Source of the DNA: an uncultured Oscillospiraceae bacterium
Lineage (GTDB): Bacteria > Bacillota > Clostridia > Oscillospirales > Oscillospiraceae
Assembly (NCBI GenBank): GCA_946546815.1
Contig: CAMNOL010000003.1
Coordinates: forward strand, 1-51,427
Direction: 5' to 3'
Length of the DNA: 51,427 nt
The stretch's first letter is position 1. Each line of letters starts with the position of its first letter. The position numbers were made by a program, and so were the translations under genes. Below the pieces are notes generated by a model that was not told where the DNA came from, did not search any database, and worked only from the letters and a program-made list of their open reading frames with translations. Shown here one piece after another: positions 32,147-39,634 of this stretch.

Positions 32147-32685
32147 GCAAGAAGCATAAAAAGAGAAGCAAACTGCTGTTCCCAACCTATGACGCACACC
32201 TGTTTTCCGCCGGTTATACGCCGGAGTACAGGGGAAAATCCCGCTGTGTATTCCTGCTCAATGAGATCTGGAACGAGGAAGAGCAGAAAAACTACAGCGC
32301 CCATCTGGAATTTCGCAAGGTGGCGGCCATGGAGGCGGTGCTGAATGTGGCAGAGGACGGCATCGGCGCCGACGTGGGGGGCTTGTACGAGATTTTCGGG
32401 AAAAAGCAGAAAATCGCCCTGCTGGAGCGAATTTTTCAGCGCAAGAAGGAACTTTGGCTGCTGCCGGGGGACTATGACTACGACGAGGACGATTCCAACG
32501 ACAGCCTGAACTACCGGGAGGATCTGGAACGCTTCCAGCGGAAGAAGAACCTGAAAAAGTACCACCTGTACCTGCTGGAAAAGCAGGGCGGCGGATTTCT
32601 GATTCTGGCGAAAAAGTACAAGATACGGCAGATTACTGAGACAGAAGCGGAAGAAACAGAGGAAGGGGAACCGCTTCCCCAATAG
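32143..32685 (+). CDS. Unknown protein encoded between mutS and mutL
   Basis: 180 aa, not recognised. The N-terminus is very basic (MSKKHKKRSK), a middle acidic run (DYDYDEDDSND, about 110-120) is followed by basic EDLERFQRKKNLKKYH, and the end is acidic. No signal peptide, membrane helix or catalytic motif is evident; it is probably soluble. ATG 32143 overlaps the mutS stop (ATGA), and mutL begins 15 bases after its end, so it is translated from the mismatch-repair operon. The position suggests, but does not show, a role with MutS/MutL. Confidence 0.75.
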   Translation: MSKKHKKRSKLLFPTYDAHLFSAGYTPEYRGKSRCVFLLNEIWNEEEQKNYSAHLEFRKVAAMEAVLNVAEDGIGADVGGLYEIFGKKQKIALLERIFQRKKELWLLPGDYDYDEDDSNDSLNYREDLERFQRKKNLKKYHLYLLEKQGGGFLILAKKYKIRQITETEAEETEEGEPLPQ

Positions 32686-32700
32686 AAAGAGGTTGGTTTC

Positions 32701-34845
32701 ATGCCCAAGATACAATGTCTTGACCCTCATGTGGCGGACCTGATCGCCGCAGGAGAGGTGGTGGAGCGCCCGGCCAGCGTGGTCAAGGAGCTGGTGGAAA
32801 ACGCCATTGATGCGGGAGCCACCAGCGTCACCGTGGAAATCCGGCGGGGCGGCATGAGCTATATCCGGGTGACAGACAACGGCTCCGGCATCGCGCCGGA
32901 GGATGCAGAGACCGCCTTTCTCCGCCATGCCACCAGCAAAATTCACAATCAGTACGATTTGGAGGCCATCGGGACGCTGGGGTTCCGGGGGGAGGCGCTG
33001 GCGGCGATTTCCGCCGTGTCCAAGGTGGAGCTGACCACCCGGCGGGAGCAGGACGAGCTGGGCACGGCGCTGCTGCTGGACGGCGGCGTGGTCCGCACCC
33101 GGCAGGAGACCGGGTGCCCGGTGGGTACCACCATGATCGTGCGGGAGCTGTTCTACAACACCCCGGCGAGGTTGAAATTCATGAAGCGGGACGTGACAGA
33201 GGGCGCGGCGGTGTTTGCAGCGGTGCAGCACATCGCCATGAGCCATCCCGAAGTGGCCTTTCGATTTTTCCGGGAGGAGCGGCAGGACCTGCTGACCCCG
33301 GGAGACGGAAAGCTGCAGTCTGCGGTGTATGCGGTGCTGGGGCGGCAGATGGCGCTGGGGTTCCTGCCCTGCAAGGGCTCCGGAGAAAACGGCCTGAGGG
33401 TGGAGGGCTTTGTGTCCCGCCCGGCCTGTTGCCGGGGAACCCGGGGCTATCAGCACTTTTTTGTCAACGGACGCTACGTCAAGAGCAAGACCATGATGGC
33501 GGCGCTGGAAGAGGGCTATAAAAACACCAAGATGGTGGGCAGATTCCCCGCCTGCGTGCTGCATATCAGCACAAAACTGAATCTTGTGGATGTGAATGTC
33601 CACCCCGCCAAGACAGAGGTGAAATTCACCGACGAAAAAGCGCTGTTCCAGCTGATTCATCAGGCAGTGCGGGGGGCGCTGAGTGGGGAAACCGGACATC
33701 CTCAGGTGGAGCTGAAAGAACCGGCCAGACCGGTTGACAGTGTGGGAGCAGGCCTGAAAAAGGACAACTATTTCCAGACCATGACGGCGGAGGAGTTCCG
33801 GAAAAACGGCCCGGCGAAAAGCGGAACCCGGCTGCCCCTTCACGACAGCGGCGCAGCGGCGTATCCCCCGCCCCGGCCGACGGTGGTGCCGCCGGTTCAT
33901 GTGGTGCCCAAACCCTTTGCCCCGGTCCGGGCGTCGGAGGAGTTTCGGGACGTTGACCTGCCGGTGCTGATGGAGCGGCCTGCCCGTACCGCCGCGTTTG
34001 CCAAAGCCATGGAGCAGCGGCGGAAGGAAGAGGACACGCCCCTGATGCGTGAAAAGCGGGAGAAGCTGCAAAAAGAACCCGCCGCTCCTGAGAAACAAAA
34101 GGCCGGAATCACTCCGGCTGTGACGGAAGAAAAAGATCCGGTTCCGGCGCAGAAGGCCCCAATCCGTTCGGCGCAGCCGGAGGAAGAGCGGGCCGCGGAG
34201 AAAGCATCTGCCCCGGTCTTGCAGGAACCGGAGCAGCAGAGCATTCTGCAGGACAATGCGGAACCCGTCGCCCCGCAGACCCCGGCGTGGCGGATGGCAG
34301 GGGAGGTGCTGGACACCTACATCATTGTGGAGCAGGGAGACCGGGTGCTGTTCATCGACAAGCACGCCGCTCACGAGCGCATGAACTTCGACAGGCTGAA
34401 GGCCCGGGATTATCAGCCCATGCGTCAGCTTCTTCTGACCCCCATCGTGGTGACGCCGCCTCCGGAGGAGGGTGCTGCGCTGCTGGCACAGCTGCCGCTG
34501 CTGGAGCAGTTCGGATTTGAAGTGGAGGATTTCGGCAAGGGCGCGCTGATTGTTCGGCAGGTGCCGGATTACCTCAGCACCGGGCAGGTGGAATCCACCC
34601 TGGCGGAGCTGGCACAGAGGTTCCTGACCACCGGCACCGCGGACCCCTCTGCGGCCCGGGACGAGGTGCTGCACACCATGGCCTGCAAGTCCGCCATCAA
34701 GGGCGGCTGGAAGTCTGACCCGGAGGAGCTGCGGGCGGTGGCAGAGGCAGTGATGAGCGGACAGGTGAAATACTGCCCCCATGGACGGCCTGTGGCCATC
34801 GAAATGACAAGAAAACAGCTGGAAAAGCAGTTTAAACGAACCTGA
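32701..34845 (+). CDS. mutL: DNA mismatch repair protein MutL (endonuclease type)
   Basis: 714 aa. The N-terminal GHKL ATPase has ENAIDAGA, DNGSGI, HATSKI and GFRGEAL. Residues about 340-530 form a long charged Pro/Glu/Lys-rich linker. The C-terminal domain carries the metal-binding endonuclease motif DKHAAHER (553-560; the final Glu of DQHA-x2-E-x4-E is Asp564 here), MACKSAIKGG and CPHGRP near the C-terminus, so it should nick DNA, as expected where no MutH exists. AGAGGTTGG lies before ATG 32701. Confidence 0.96.
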   Translation: MPKIQCLDPHVADLIAAGEVVERPASVVKELVENAIDAGATSVTVEIRRGGMSYIRVTDNGSGIAPEDAETAFLRHATSKIHNQYDLEAIGTLGFRGEALAAISAVSKVELTTRREQDELGTALLLDGGVVRTRQETGCPVGTTMIVRELFYNTPARLKFMKRDVTEGAAVFAAVQHIAMSHPEVAFRFFREERQDLLTPGDGKLQSAVYAVLGRQMALGFLPCKGSGENGLRVEGFVSRPACCRGTRGYQHFFVNGRYVKSKTMMAALEEGYKNTKMVGRFPACVLHISTKLNLVDVNVHPAKTEVKFTDEKALFQLIHQAVRGALSGETGHPQVELKEPARPVDSVGAGLKKDNYFQTMTAEEFRKNGPAKSGTRLPLHDSGAAAYPPPRPTVVPPVHVVPKPFAPVRASEEFRDVDLPVLMERPARTAAFAKAMEQRRKEEDTPLMREKREKLQKEPAAPEKQKAGITPAVTEEKDPVPAQKAPIRSAQPEEERAAEKASAPVLQEPEQQSILQDNAEPVAPQTPAWRMAGEVLDTYIIVEQGDRVLFIDKHAAHERMNFDRLKARDYQPMRQLLLTPIVVTPPPEEGAALLAQLPLLEQFGFEVEDFGKGALIVRQVPDYLSTGQVESTLAELAQRFLTTGTADPSAARDEVLHTMACKSAIKGGWKSDPEELRAVAEAVMSGQVKYCPHGRPVAIEMTRKQLEKQFKRT

Positions 34846-34847
34846 TG

Positions 34848-34880
34848 AAAAAAGAGCGTTCCCGAACTGGGAACGCTCTT
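34848..34880 (-). terminator. Terminator of the P-loop gene, also facing mutL
   Basis: AAGAGCGTTCCC (34852-34863) pairs with GGGAACGCTCTT (34869-34880). On the minus strand it is followed by a T run, ending the gene at 34908; mutL converges on it. Confidence 0.9.
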
Positions 34881-34907
34881 CATGTTTGGGATAGCGGGGG
34901 CGAAGCC

Positions 34908-35318
34908 TCAGCAGTACTTGCGGATGCCCTCGGTGTCCAGCTCCGGACGGGCGGAGATGGTGACGGTGAACTTCAGGTTGTTCTTGGTGCCGAAGATGTC
35001 CAGCCAGTTCAGGAAACGCTCGATCTCAACGGGATCAAAGTTGTCGACGATCTTGCACAGGTTGTCCACGAAAATGTGGGTGATGTCGTAGTTGCCTGCG
35101 TACATACCGGACAGGAAGCCCTTAAAAACGGGGATGGAATTCAGCTCATAATCACTGGCGGCGACCAGACGGATATCGTGATGGACATTGTAGGTCAGCT
35201 CGGGCTTTCTCTCAATGCAAACCACGTTGCCGTGCTCAGTGTTCACAGCGTCGTTGACCAGATCGATCAGCTGCTTGGTTTTGCCGGCGCCGGCGCCCTC
35301 CATGATGACTCTTACCAT
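34908..35318 (-). CDS. Small P-loop protein of unknown function
   Basis: 136 aa. A Walker A motif EGAGAGKTKQ (residues 7-16) and a Walker B-like HIFVDNL (about 80-86) are visible, but the protein is far shorter than a normal RecA/AAA ATPase. It resembles no family I can name with confidence; homologues in Clostridia are sometimes annotated as ATPases. AAGGAGTG precedes ATG 35318 and its own promoter lies upstream. Such short P-loop proteins may act as ATP-binding regulators, which is speculation. Confidence 0.82.
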   Translation of the reverse strand: MVRVIMEGAGAGKTKQLIDLVNDAVNTEHGNVVCIERKPELTYNVHHDIRLVAASDYELNSIPVFKGFLSGMYAGNYDITHIFVDNLCKIVDNFDPVEIERFLNWLDIFGTKNNLKFTVTISARPELDTEGIRKYC

Positions 35319-35382
35319 AGGAAATCACTCCTTGTTGTAGTGTACCCTTTTCTCCAGGGGAAAAGGGGGTTTGGATGTCTAT

Positions 35383-35411
35383 ACTTTACCATAACACAGT
35401 GTTTTTTTCAA
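35383..35411 (-). promoter_or_regulatory. Promoter of the P-loop gene (minus strand)
   Basis: Minus strand TTGAAA (35406-35411), 17-base spacer, TAAAGT (35383-35388). Confidence 0.8.
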
Positions 35412-35451
35412 CAGATTCTTGTATGAATTTTCTGTAAAAGCGGCACAGCCC

Positions 35452-36279
35452 TCAGTCAAAGCCAAAGGCCAGCCAGCCGTTGGCCCACGAAGCCGGGCGG
35501 AAAGGGGTCAGCCATTTGACCACGCCGAAGGGTTGGCCGGTCTCACCGGGAAGCACCGGCAGCCGGACACGAGCGGTTTCTCCCCCCAGAAGCCCCAGCA
35601 GCGCGGACGCTGCCGCCTCCGGGTCGTCGGTGAGCAGTTCCCGGATCAGCAGCTCGTTCTCGTCCCGCTCCGCTGCGGCGACGCCGCCTCCCAGGTCATA
35701 GAATCCGCCTCCGGCATTCCGGCACAGACTTTTCTGATACTCCAGCACCGGCAGGGGATAGCGGATGTGGTTCAGGCCCTTCAGCCACTTTTCCCGCTGC
35801 CGCTTGTAAAACTCTGCCGTGCAGGGGCGGGGGAAACAGCGGCCGGGCTGCCCCGGAAAAAAGGGCTGCTCCCGACAGAAAACGGTGGATTCATAGCCCA
35901 GAGATTCGTAAAATTGAAACAGGCTCTGCTCCCCGGGCACCATGAGCGCGGCGGCGCAGCCTGCCCGGGCGGCCTGATCTTCCCCACAGGAGAGCAGCCG
36001 GCGGCCATATCCCCGCCCTTGCAGCGCCGGGTCCGTGCAGAAGGCGTAAATGTAGCAGGCAGGCATACAGGCACCGTTGGAGGTACAGACCGCAAAGGGA
36101 AAGGTCAGCAGCATGGAGGCAACTGTGCCCTCTGCTTCCAGCACCAGCGCCCGCTCCGGACGGTAAAAGGTGCGAAAATAGTGGTCAATGTAGCCGTCCT
36201 CATCGCCAAAACAGCGCTTCCACAGCGCTTTCAGCCGGGGGACCTCCCCGGCGGTGGAGGGACGGCACACGGTGTTCAC
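35452..36279 (-). CDS. GNAT family N-acetyltransferase
   Basis: 275 aa. The N-terminal half is a GNAT fold: acetyl-CoA loop DPALQGRGYGRRLL (about 82-95, Q/R-x-x-G-x-G) and FYESLGYE (about 121-128). The C-terminal half extends beyond a simple GNAT as in Eis-like or two-domain acetyltransferases. The acceptor is unknown. The start is GTG 36279, overlapping the stop of the DUF2156 gene (GTGA), so the two proteins are probably made together. Confidence 0.85.
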   Translation of the reverse strand: MNTVCRPSTAGEVPRLKALWKRCFGDEDGYIDHYFRTFYRPERALVLEAEGTVASMLLTFPFAVCTSNGACMPACYIYAFCTDPALQGRGYGRRLLSCGEDQAARAGCAAALMVPGEQSLFQFYESLGYESTVFCREQPFFPGQPGRCFPRPCTAEFYKRQREKWLKGLNHIRYPLPVLEYQKSLCRNAGGGFYDLGGGVAAAERDENELLIRELLTDDPEAAASALLGLLGGETARVRLPVLPGETGQPFGVVKWLTPFRPASWANGWLAFGFD

Positions 36280-37193
36280 AGAACTGCCCCGTCCTTCAGG
36301 GAGGCCAGATATTTGTTCACCATCAGGTCCGGGTGGTAGGACAGCTTTGCCTTGCGCAGATTCGGCTCGCCCATGTCGTCCTCCCGGTTCAGGTAGACAA
36401 TTTCCGGGTAATGCTTCTGTACCCAGCGGGCAAATTCCCGATTGATCATAGCATAGGCCCCCTGTACTTCGCCGTAGGCCTTTTCAAAAATCACATCGTA
36501 AGTGTCCCCACTGATGGGCTGGCCCATGGTGAATGCCAGGGGCTTGTCCTCTCCGTAGAGGATCAGTCCTTCCAGACCCAGCTCCCGGTAGTGCTTTGCG
36601 GCCTTGTGCAGCGCAGCTTCCCCGGCGCGCTCCTCCCAGTCGTCCAGGCCGGCGGCGGTTTCCTCTTTTTCCCAGTCCTGCGCCACGATCAGGCACTGAG
36701 ACAGGTTTTCTTCGGTGATTTCCTCCACGCGCCAGTCCGGGAAATTGTCCTCAAACCGGTGGATATGGTTCCGCTTGGCGTGGAGCTTTTTTCCGGACAG
36801 GGTGGCCAGCTTCTCTGCGGTGTAGCAGTAATCTGCGCCGTCTTCGAAGTTTTGAAAGGTGAACATCCCGGGAAACAGGTCCTCAATTTGCTGACACTGC
36901 TCCTCAGTCATGCCCCACAGCCGGAAGGGGACGCCGCGCTGCTGTGCGTCATGGTACAGGGCAAGGATCATGTCCCGGCGGCTGCCGGAGCCGGCGCCCC
37001 AGCTGTAGCTGCCCCCGTCGTAGTCGGTGCGGACCACCAGAAAGCCCTCTACAACAGCGGCAGACTGCAGATAGGGGTCGGCCCAGGTGTAAAGGTTGGT
37101 AAAGGTGTACTCACAGCTGCGAAAACCGGAGCCTCTCAGGTAAGGCTCCATCCAGGAGCGGTCTTCCAGCTGCGGACGTTTGAATTCGATCAT
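36276..37193 (-). CDS. DUF2156 (LPG synthase C-terminal-like) protein
   Basis: 305 aa without membrane helices. The sequence shows two GNAT-like halves as in DUF2156 proteins, with conserved segments YTFTNLYTW near residue 29-37, AKRNHIHRFE about 137-146 and YPEIVYLNREDDMGEPNLR about 267-285. In MprF and LPG synthase this domain transfers aminoacyl groups from tRNA to lipids; stand-alone soluble members are uncharacterised. ATG 37193 is chosen because a GAGG site lies close upstream, and the longer frame starting at 37415 runs through the promoter. The GNAT gene follows, overlapping. Confidence 0.87.
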   Translation of the reverse strand: MIEFKRPQLEDRSWMEPYLRGSGFRSCEYTFTNLYTWADPYLQSAAVVEGFLVVRTDYDGGSYSWGAGSGSRRDMILALYHDAQQRGVPFRLWGMTEEQCQQIEDLFPGMFTFQNFEDGADYCYTAEKLATLSGKKLHAKRNHIHRFEDNFPDWRVEEITEENLSQCLIVAQDWEKEETAAGLDDWEERAGEAALHKAAKHYRELGLEGLILYGEDKPLAFTMGQPISGDTYDVIFEKAYGEVQGAYAMINREFARWVQKHYPEIVYLNREDDMGEPNLRKAKLSYHPDLMVNKYLASLKDGAVL

Positions 37194-37260
37194 AAAAACC
37201 TCGTCTGTCTGTTTGATTTGAATTCCGTCAGAGGGAACCCCTTTTTGGAAATTCTTTTGC

Positions 37261-37290
37261 AGTATACCACATCCCCCGCGGAAAAAGCAA
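37261..37290 (-). promoter_or_regulatory. Promoter of the DUF2156-GNAT operon (minus strand)
   Basis: Minus strand TTGCTT (37285-37290), 18-base spacer, TATACT (37261-37266). Confidence 0.72.
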
Positions 37291-37505
37291 CTGTTTTGGG
37301 CTGAAGCTGCCCCCTTTGCCGGCAAAACGTAAAAAAGATGCGTTAACCTTTGAGAAGAGCAGCTCCCCCACGGAAAACAGCGGGGCAAGAGCGCTGGCAA
37401 AAACAACGAAAACAAAAAAGAAATTCAAGTCAAAACTGTAAAAACGACAAAATCTAAAAATTTAAGGAAAAATCTGCAAAAAAAGGTGGCAAAGAAAAGT
37501 TTATT

Positions 37506-37514
37506 TGTTATAAT
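37506..37514 (+). promoter_or_regulatory. Extended -10 promoter of the prs leader
   Basis: TGTTATAAT (TG-n-TATAAT) at 37506-37514; no consensus -35. It lies about 340 bases upstream of the prs start codon. Confidence 0.65.
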
Positions 37515-37520
37515 ATAGCC

Positions 37521-37856
37521 GTAATGAACTTTCCGCGCCATGGAGATTCCATGAACGGAGATCAGATACCGACATTTTACCGAAAGGCCGGGTGGAAAAG
37601 AGATGAGGATTTCCTGTGTGAGAATGCAAATACAGGGAATTGCCTTCTTATACCCTGCTGTCAACCGTTCAGCAAGAAAACAGACTGTTTTCCGTAACAG
37701 CACCAGCGTTCAGCGCGGGGTGTTGCTTTGATGCTGGACGGTTTTTTGTCGCCCAATGCGGGACGCTGCTCTGCCAGAAGGAGCCCAACAGGTTGGTTCG
37801 TTACAAATAGCCCAGACAAATTTTGATGTGATAACTGAGAGGACTGCTTTTAGATT
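37521..37856 (+). promoter_or_regulatory. Attenuator-like leader of prs
   Basis: Helices seen: CATGGA (37539-37544)/TCCATG (37548-37553); TTCCTGT/ACAGGGAA near 37611-37639; GAAAACA (37676-37682)/TGTTTTC (37686-37692). Two overlapping, exclusive hairpins follow: CAGCACC (37698-37704)/GGTGTTG (37719-37725) and CCAGC (37703-37707)/GCTGG (37733-37737), the second just before a run of six T (37742-37747). A 42-codon ORF ends inside this region. The layout suggests transcription attenuation of PRPP synthetase; no known riboswitch consensus was recognised. Confidence 0.5.
37603..37731 (+). CDS. Candidate 42-aa leader peptide upstream of prs
   Basis: ATG 37603 is preceded by GGAAAAG (7 bases), and the stop TGA 37729-37731 lies inside the terminator-like hairpin region. 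The peptide is basic with no recognised family and no strong run of a single regulatory amino acid. It may be a leader peptide whose translation influences the hairpins, or a chance ORF. Confidence 0.3.
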   Translation: MRISCVRMQIQGIAFLYPAVNRSARKQTVFRNSTSVQRGVLL

Positions 37857-38831
37857 ATGAAAGATATTAAGATTTTCAGCGGCAATTCCAACCCCGCACT
37901 TGCCCGGGCAATCTGTGCCAAACTGGGTGTACCGCTGGGCAATTCCGAGTGCGGAACCTTCTCAGACGGTGAGAATTTCGCTTCCTTCTATGAAACTGTC
38001 CGAGGCAGCGATGTGTACATCATCCAGTCCACCTGTGCTACCGGCAAGAAGGGGGAGGCCGGTTTCCACAGCGTCAACGACTACCTGATGGAAATGCTGA
38101 TCATGATCGACGCTCTCAAACGTGCCTCTGCCGGACGGATTACCGCTGTAATCCCCTATTTCGGCTACGCCCGTCAGGACCGCAAGACCAAGCCCCGCGA
38201 TCCCATTTCCGCCAAGCTGGTCTCCGACCTGATTACCAAGGCCGGCGCAGACCACATCATTACGATGGACATCCACTGCCTGCAGATCCAGGGATTCTTT
38301 GATATCCCCATGGACAACCTGACTGGCGGCAACCTGTTTGTGGATTATTTCAAGAGAAAGTATGCAACCCGCATGGAGCAGACCATGGTGGTCTCCCCTG
38401 ACGTGGGTTCCGTTGCCCGGGCCCGGAACTTCGCTCAGAAGTTGGGGATGCCCATGGCCATCGTGGACAAGCGCCGCCAGAAGGCCAACTCCTCTGAAGT
38501 CATGAACATCATCGGCGACGTGAAGGACAAGCACGTGATCCTGCTGGACGACCTGGTGGACACCGCCGGTTCTCTGTGCGGCGCGGCCAAAGCGCTGGTC
38601 AACATCGGCGGCGCGGCAAGCGTCTCCGCCTGCGCCAGCCACGGCGTTCTGTCCGGTCCCGCCCTGGAGCGCATCGACAACTCCCCCATTGAGGAGATGG
38701 TGCTGCTGAACACCATTCCTGCCCCCGCCAACGTGAGCAAGAAGATCAGCTACATCTCCGTGGCGGACACCTTTGCCGAGGCCATTTCCCGCTGCTACAA
38801 CGATACTTCCATCAACAACATCTACCGCTGA
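37857..38831 (+). CDS. prs: Ribose-phosphate pyrophosphokinase
   Basis: 324-aa PRPP synthetase that transfers pyrophosphate from ATP to ribose-5-phosphate, supplying nucleotide, His, Trp and NAD synthesis. ATP site region GYARQDRKTKPRDPIS is near 103-118, the divalent-metal segment TMDIHCLQIQGFFDIPMDNL about 138-157 and the PRPP loop DDLVDTAGS at 231-239. Class I enzyme, full length. It follows an unusually long leader. A GAGAGGA site lies about 13 bases before ATG 37857. Confidence 0.96.
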   Translation: MKDIKIFSGNSNPALARAICAKLGVPLGNSECGTFSDGENFASFYETVRGSDVYIIQSTCATGKKGEAGFHSVNDYLMEMLIMIDALKRASAGRITAVIPYFGYARQDRKTKPRDPISAKLVSDLITKAGADHIITMDIHCLQIQGFFDIPMDNLTGGNLFVDYFKRKYATRMEQTMVVSPDVGSVARARNFAQKLGMPMAIVDKRRQKANSSEVMNIIGDVKDKHVILLDDLVDTAGSLCGAAKALVNIGGAASVSACASHGVLSGPALERIDNSPIEEMVLLNTIPAPANVSKKISYISVADTFAEAISRCYNDTSINNIYR

Positions 38832-38899
38832 GCAGAATCAGCCGGGGAGGTTCTCCGGCATTCCAAAGGCATGATTTTTTCAATTTATCATATCCTGCT

Positions 38900-38926
38900 A
38901 AGGGTCATCGTGCTGCGATGACCCTT
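38900..38926 (+). terminator. Hairpin between prs and pth
   Basis: AAGGGTCATCG (38900-38910) pairs perfectly with CGATGACCCTT (38916-38926) over a 5-nt loop but lacks a T tract, so it may only partly terminate or protect the prs mRNA 3' end. Confidence 0.5.
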
Positions 38927-38973
38927 ATAGGCGTTCTCAGAGAAACGCCCAGGCAGACAAAGGAGACAATTCT

Positions 38974-39570
38974 ATGTTTTTTCTTCGCAAGCCCACAGGA
39001 CCGGTTGAGTGGCTGGTGGTTTTTCTGGGCAATCCCGGCGACAAATACGACAACACCCGTCACAACGCCGGCTTCCGGGCGGCAGAGGCCTTTGAGAAAA
39101 AGACCGGCGAGCGCATCAGGCGCATCAAATTCAAGGCGCTGGTGGCAGATGTAGAGTGCGGCGGCAAGCGCGTGCTGGCCATGAAGCCCCAGACCTTTAT
39201 GAACCTGTCCGGCGAGGCAGTGGAGGAGGCCGCCAGCTTCTACAAGATTCCGCCGGAGCGGGTGCTGGTGGTCTGTGACGACATCTCTCTGGCGCCCGGT
39301 GTGCTGCGCCTGCGGAAAAAGGGCAGCGCTGGCGGCCACAACGGCCTGAAATCCATTATTTATATGCTGAACAGCGACCAGTTTCCCCGCATCAAGATGG
39401 GAGTGGGCAAAAAGCCACATCCGGACTACGATCTGGCGGCCTGGGTGCTGGGCCATTTCTCCCCGGAGGATGCCAGACTCATGGACGATGCCGCCCAGCG
39501 GGCCGCCGATGCGGTGGAGATGATCCTGAAGGACGGATTTGAAAAGGCCCAGAATCAGTACAGCAAATAA
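38974..39570 (+). CDS. pth: Peptidyl-tRNA hydrolase
   Basis: 198-aa esterase that recycles peptidyl-tRNAs dropped by the ribosome. Conserved residues: Asn20 in FLGNPGDKY, catalytic His30 in NTRHNAGF, Asn77 in KPQTFMNLSG and Asp103 in VVCDDISL, then KGSAGGHNGLKSI. The N-terminal 11 residues precede the usual family start, common in Clostridia. mfd starts 64 bases later in the same direction. Confidence 0.96.
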   Translation: MFFLRKPTGPVEWLVVFLGNPGDKYDNTRHNAGFRAAEAFEKKTGERIRRIKFKALVADVECGGKRVLAMKPQTFMNLSGEAVEEAASFYKIPPERVLVVCDDISLAPGVLRLRKKGSAGGHNGLKSIIYMLNSDQFPRIKMGVGKKPHPDYDLAAWVLGHFSPEDARLMDDAAQRAADAVEMILKDGFEKAQNQYSK

Positions 39571-39634
39571 CCCCTTCCGGCGAGAGGCGATGCCCCGGTG
39601 CGCCGGATGTGTGTTCTGACAGTGAGGACAGAAT

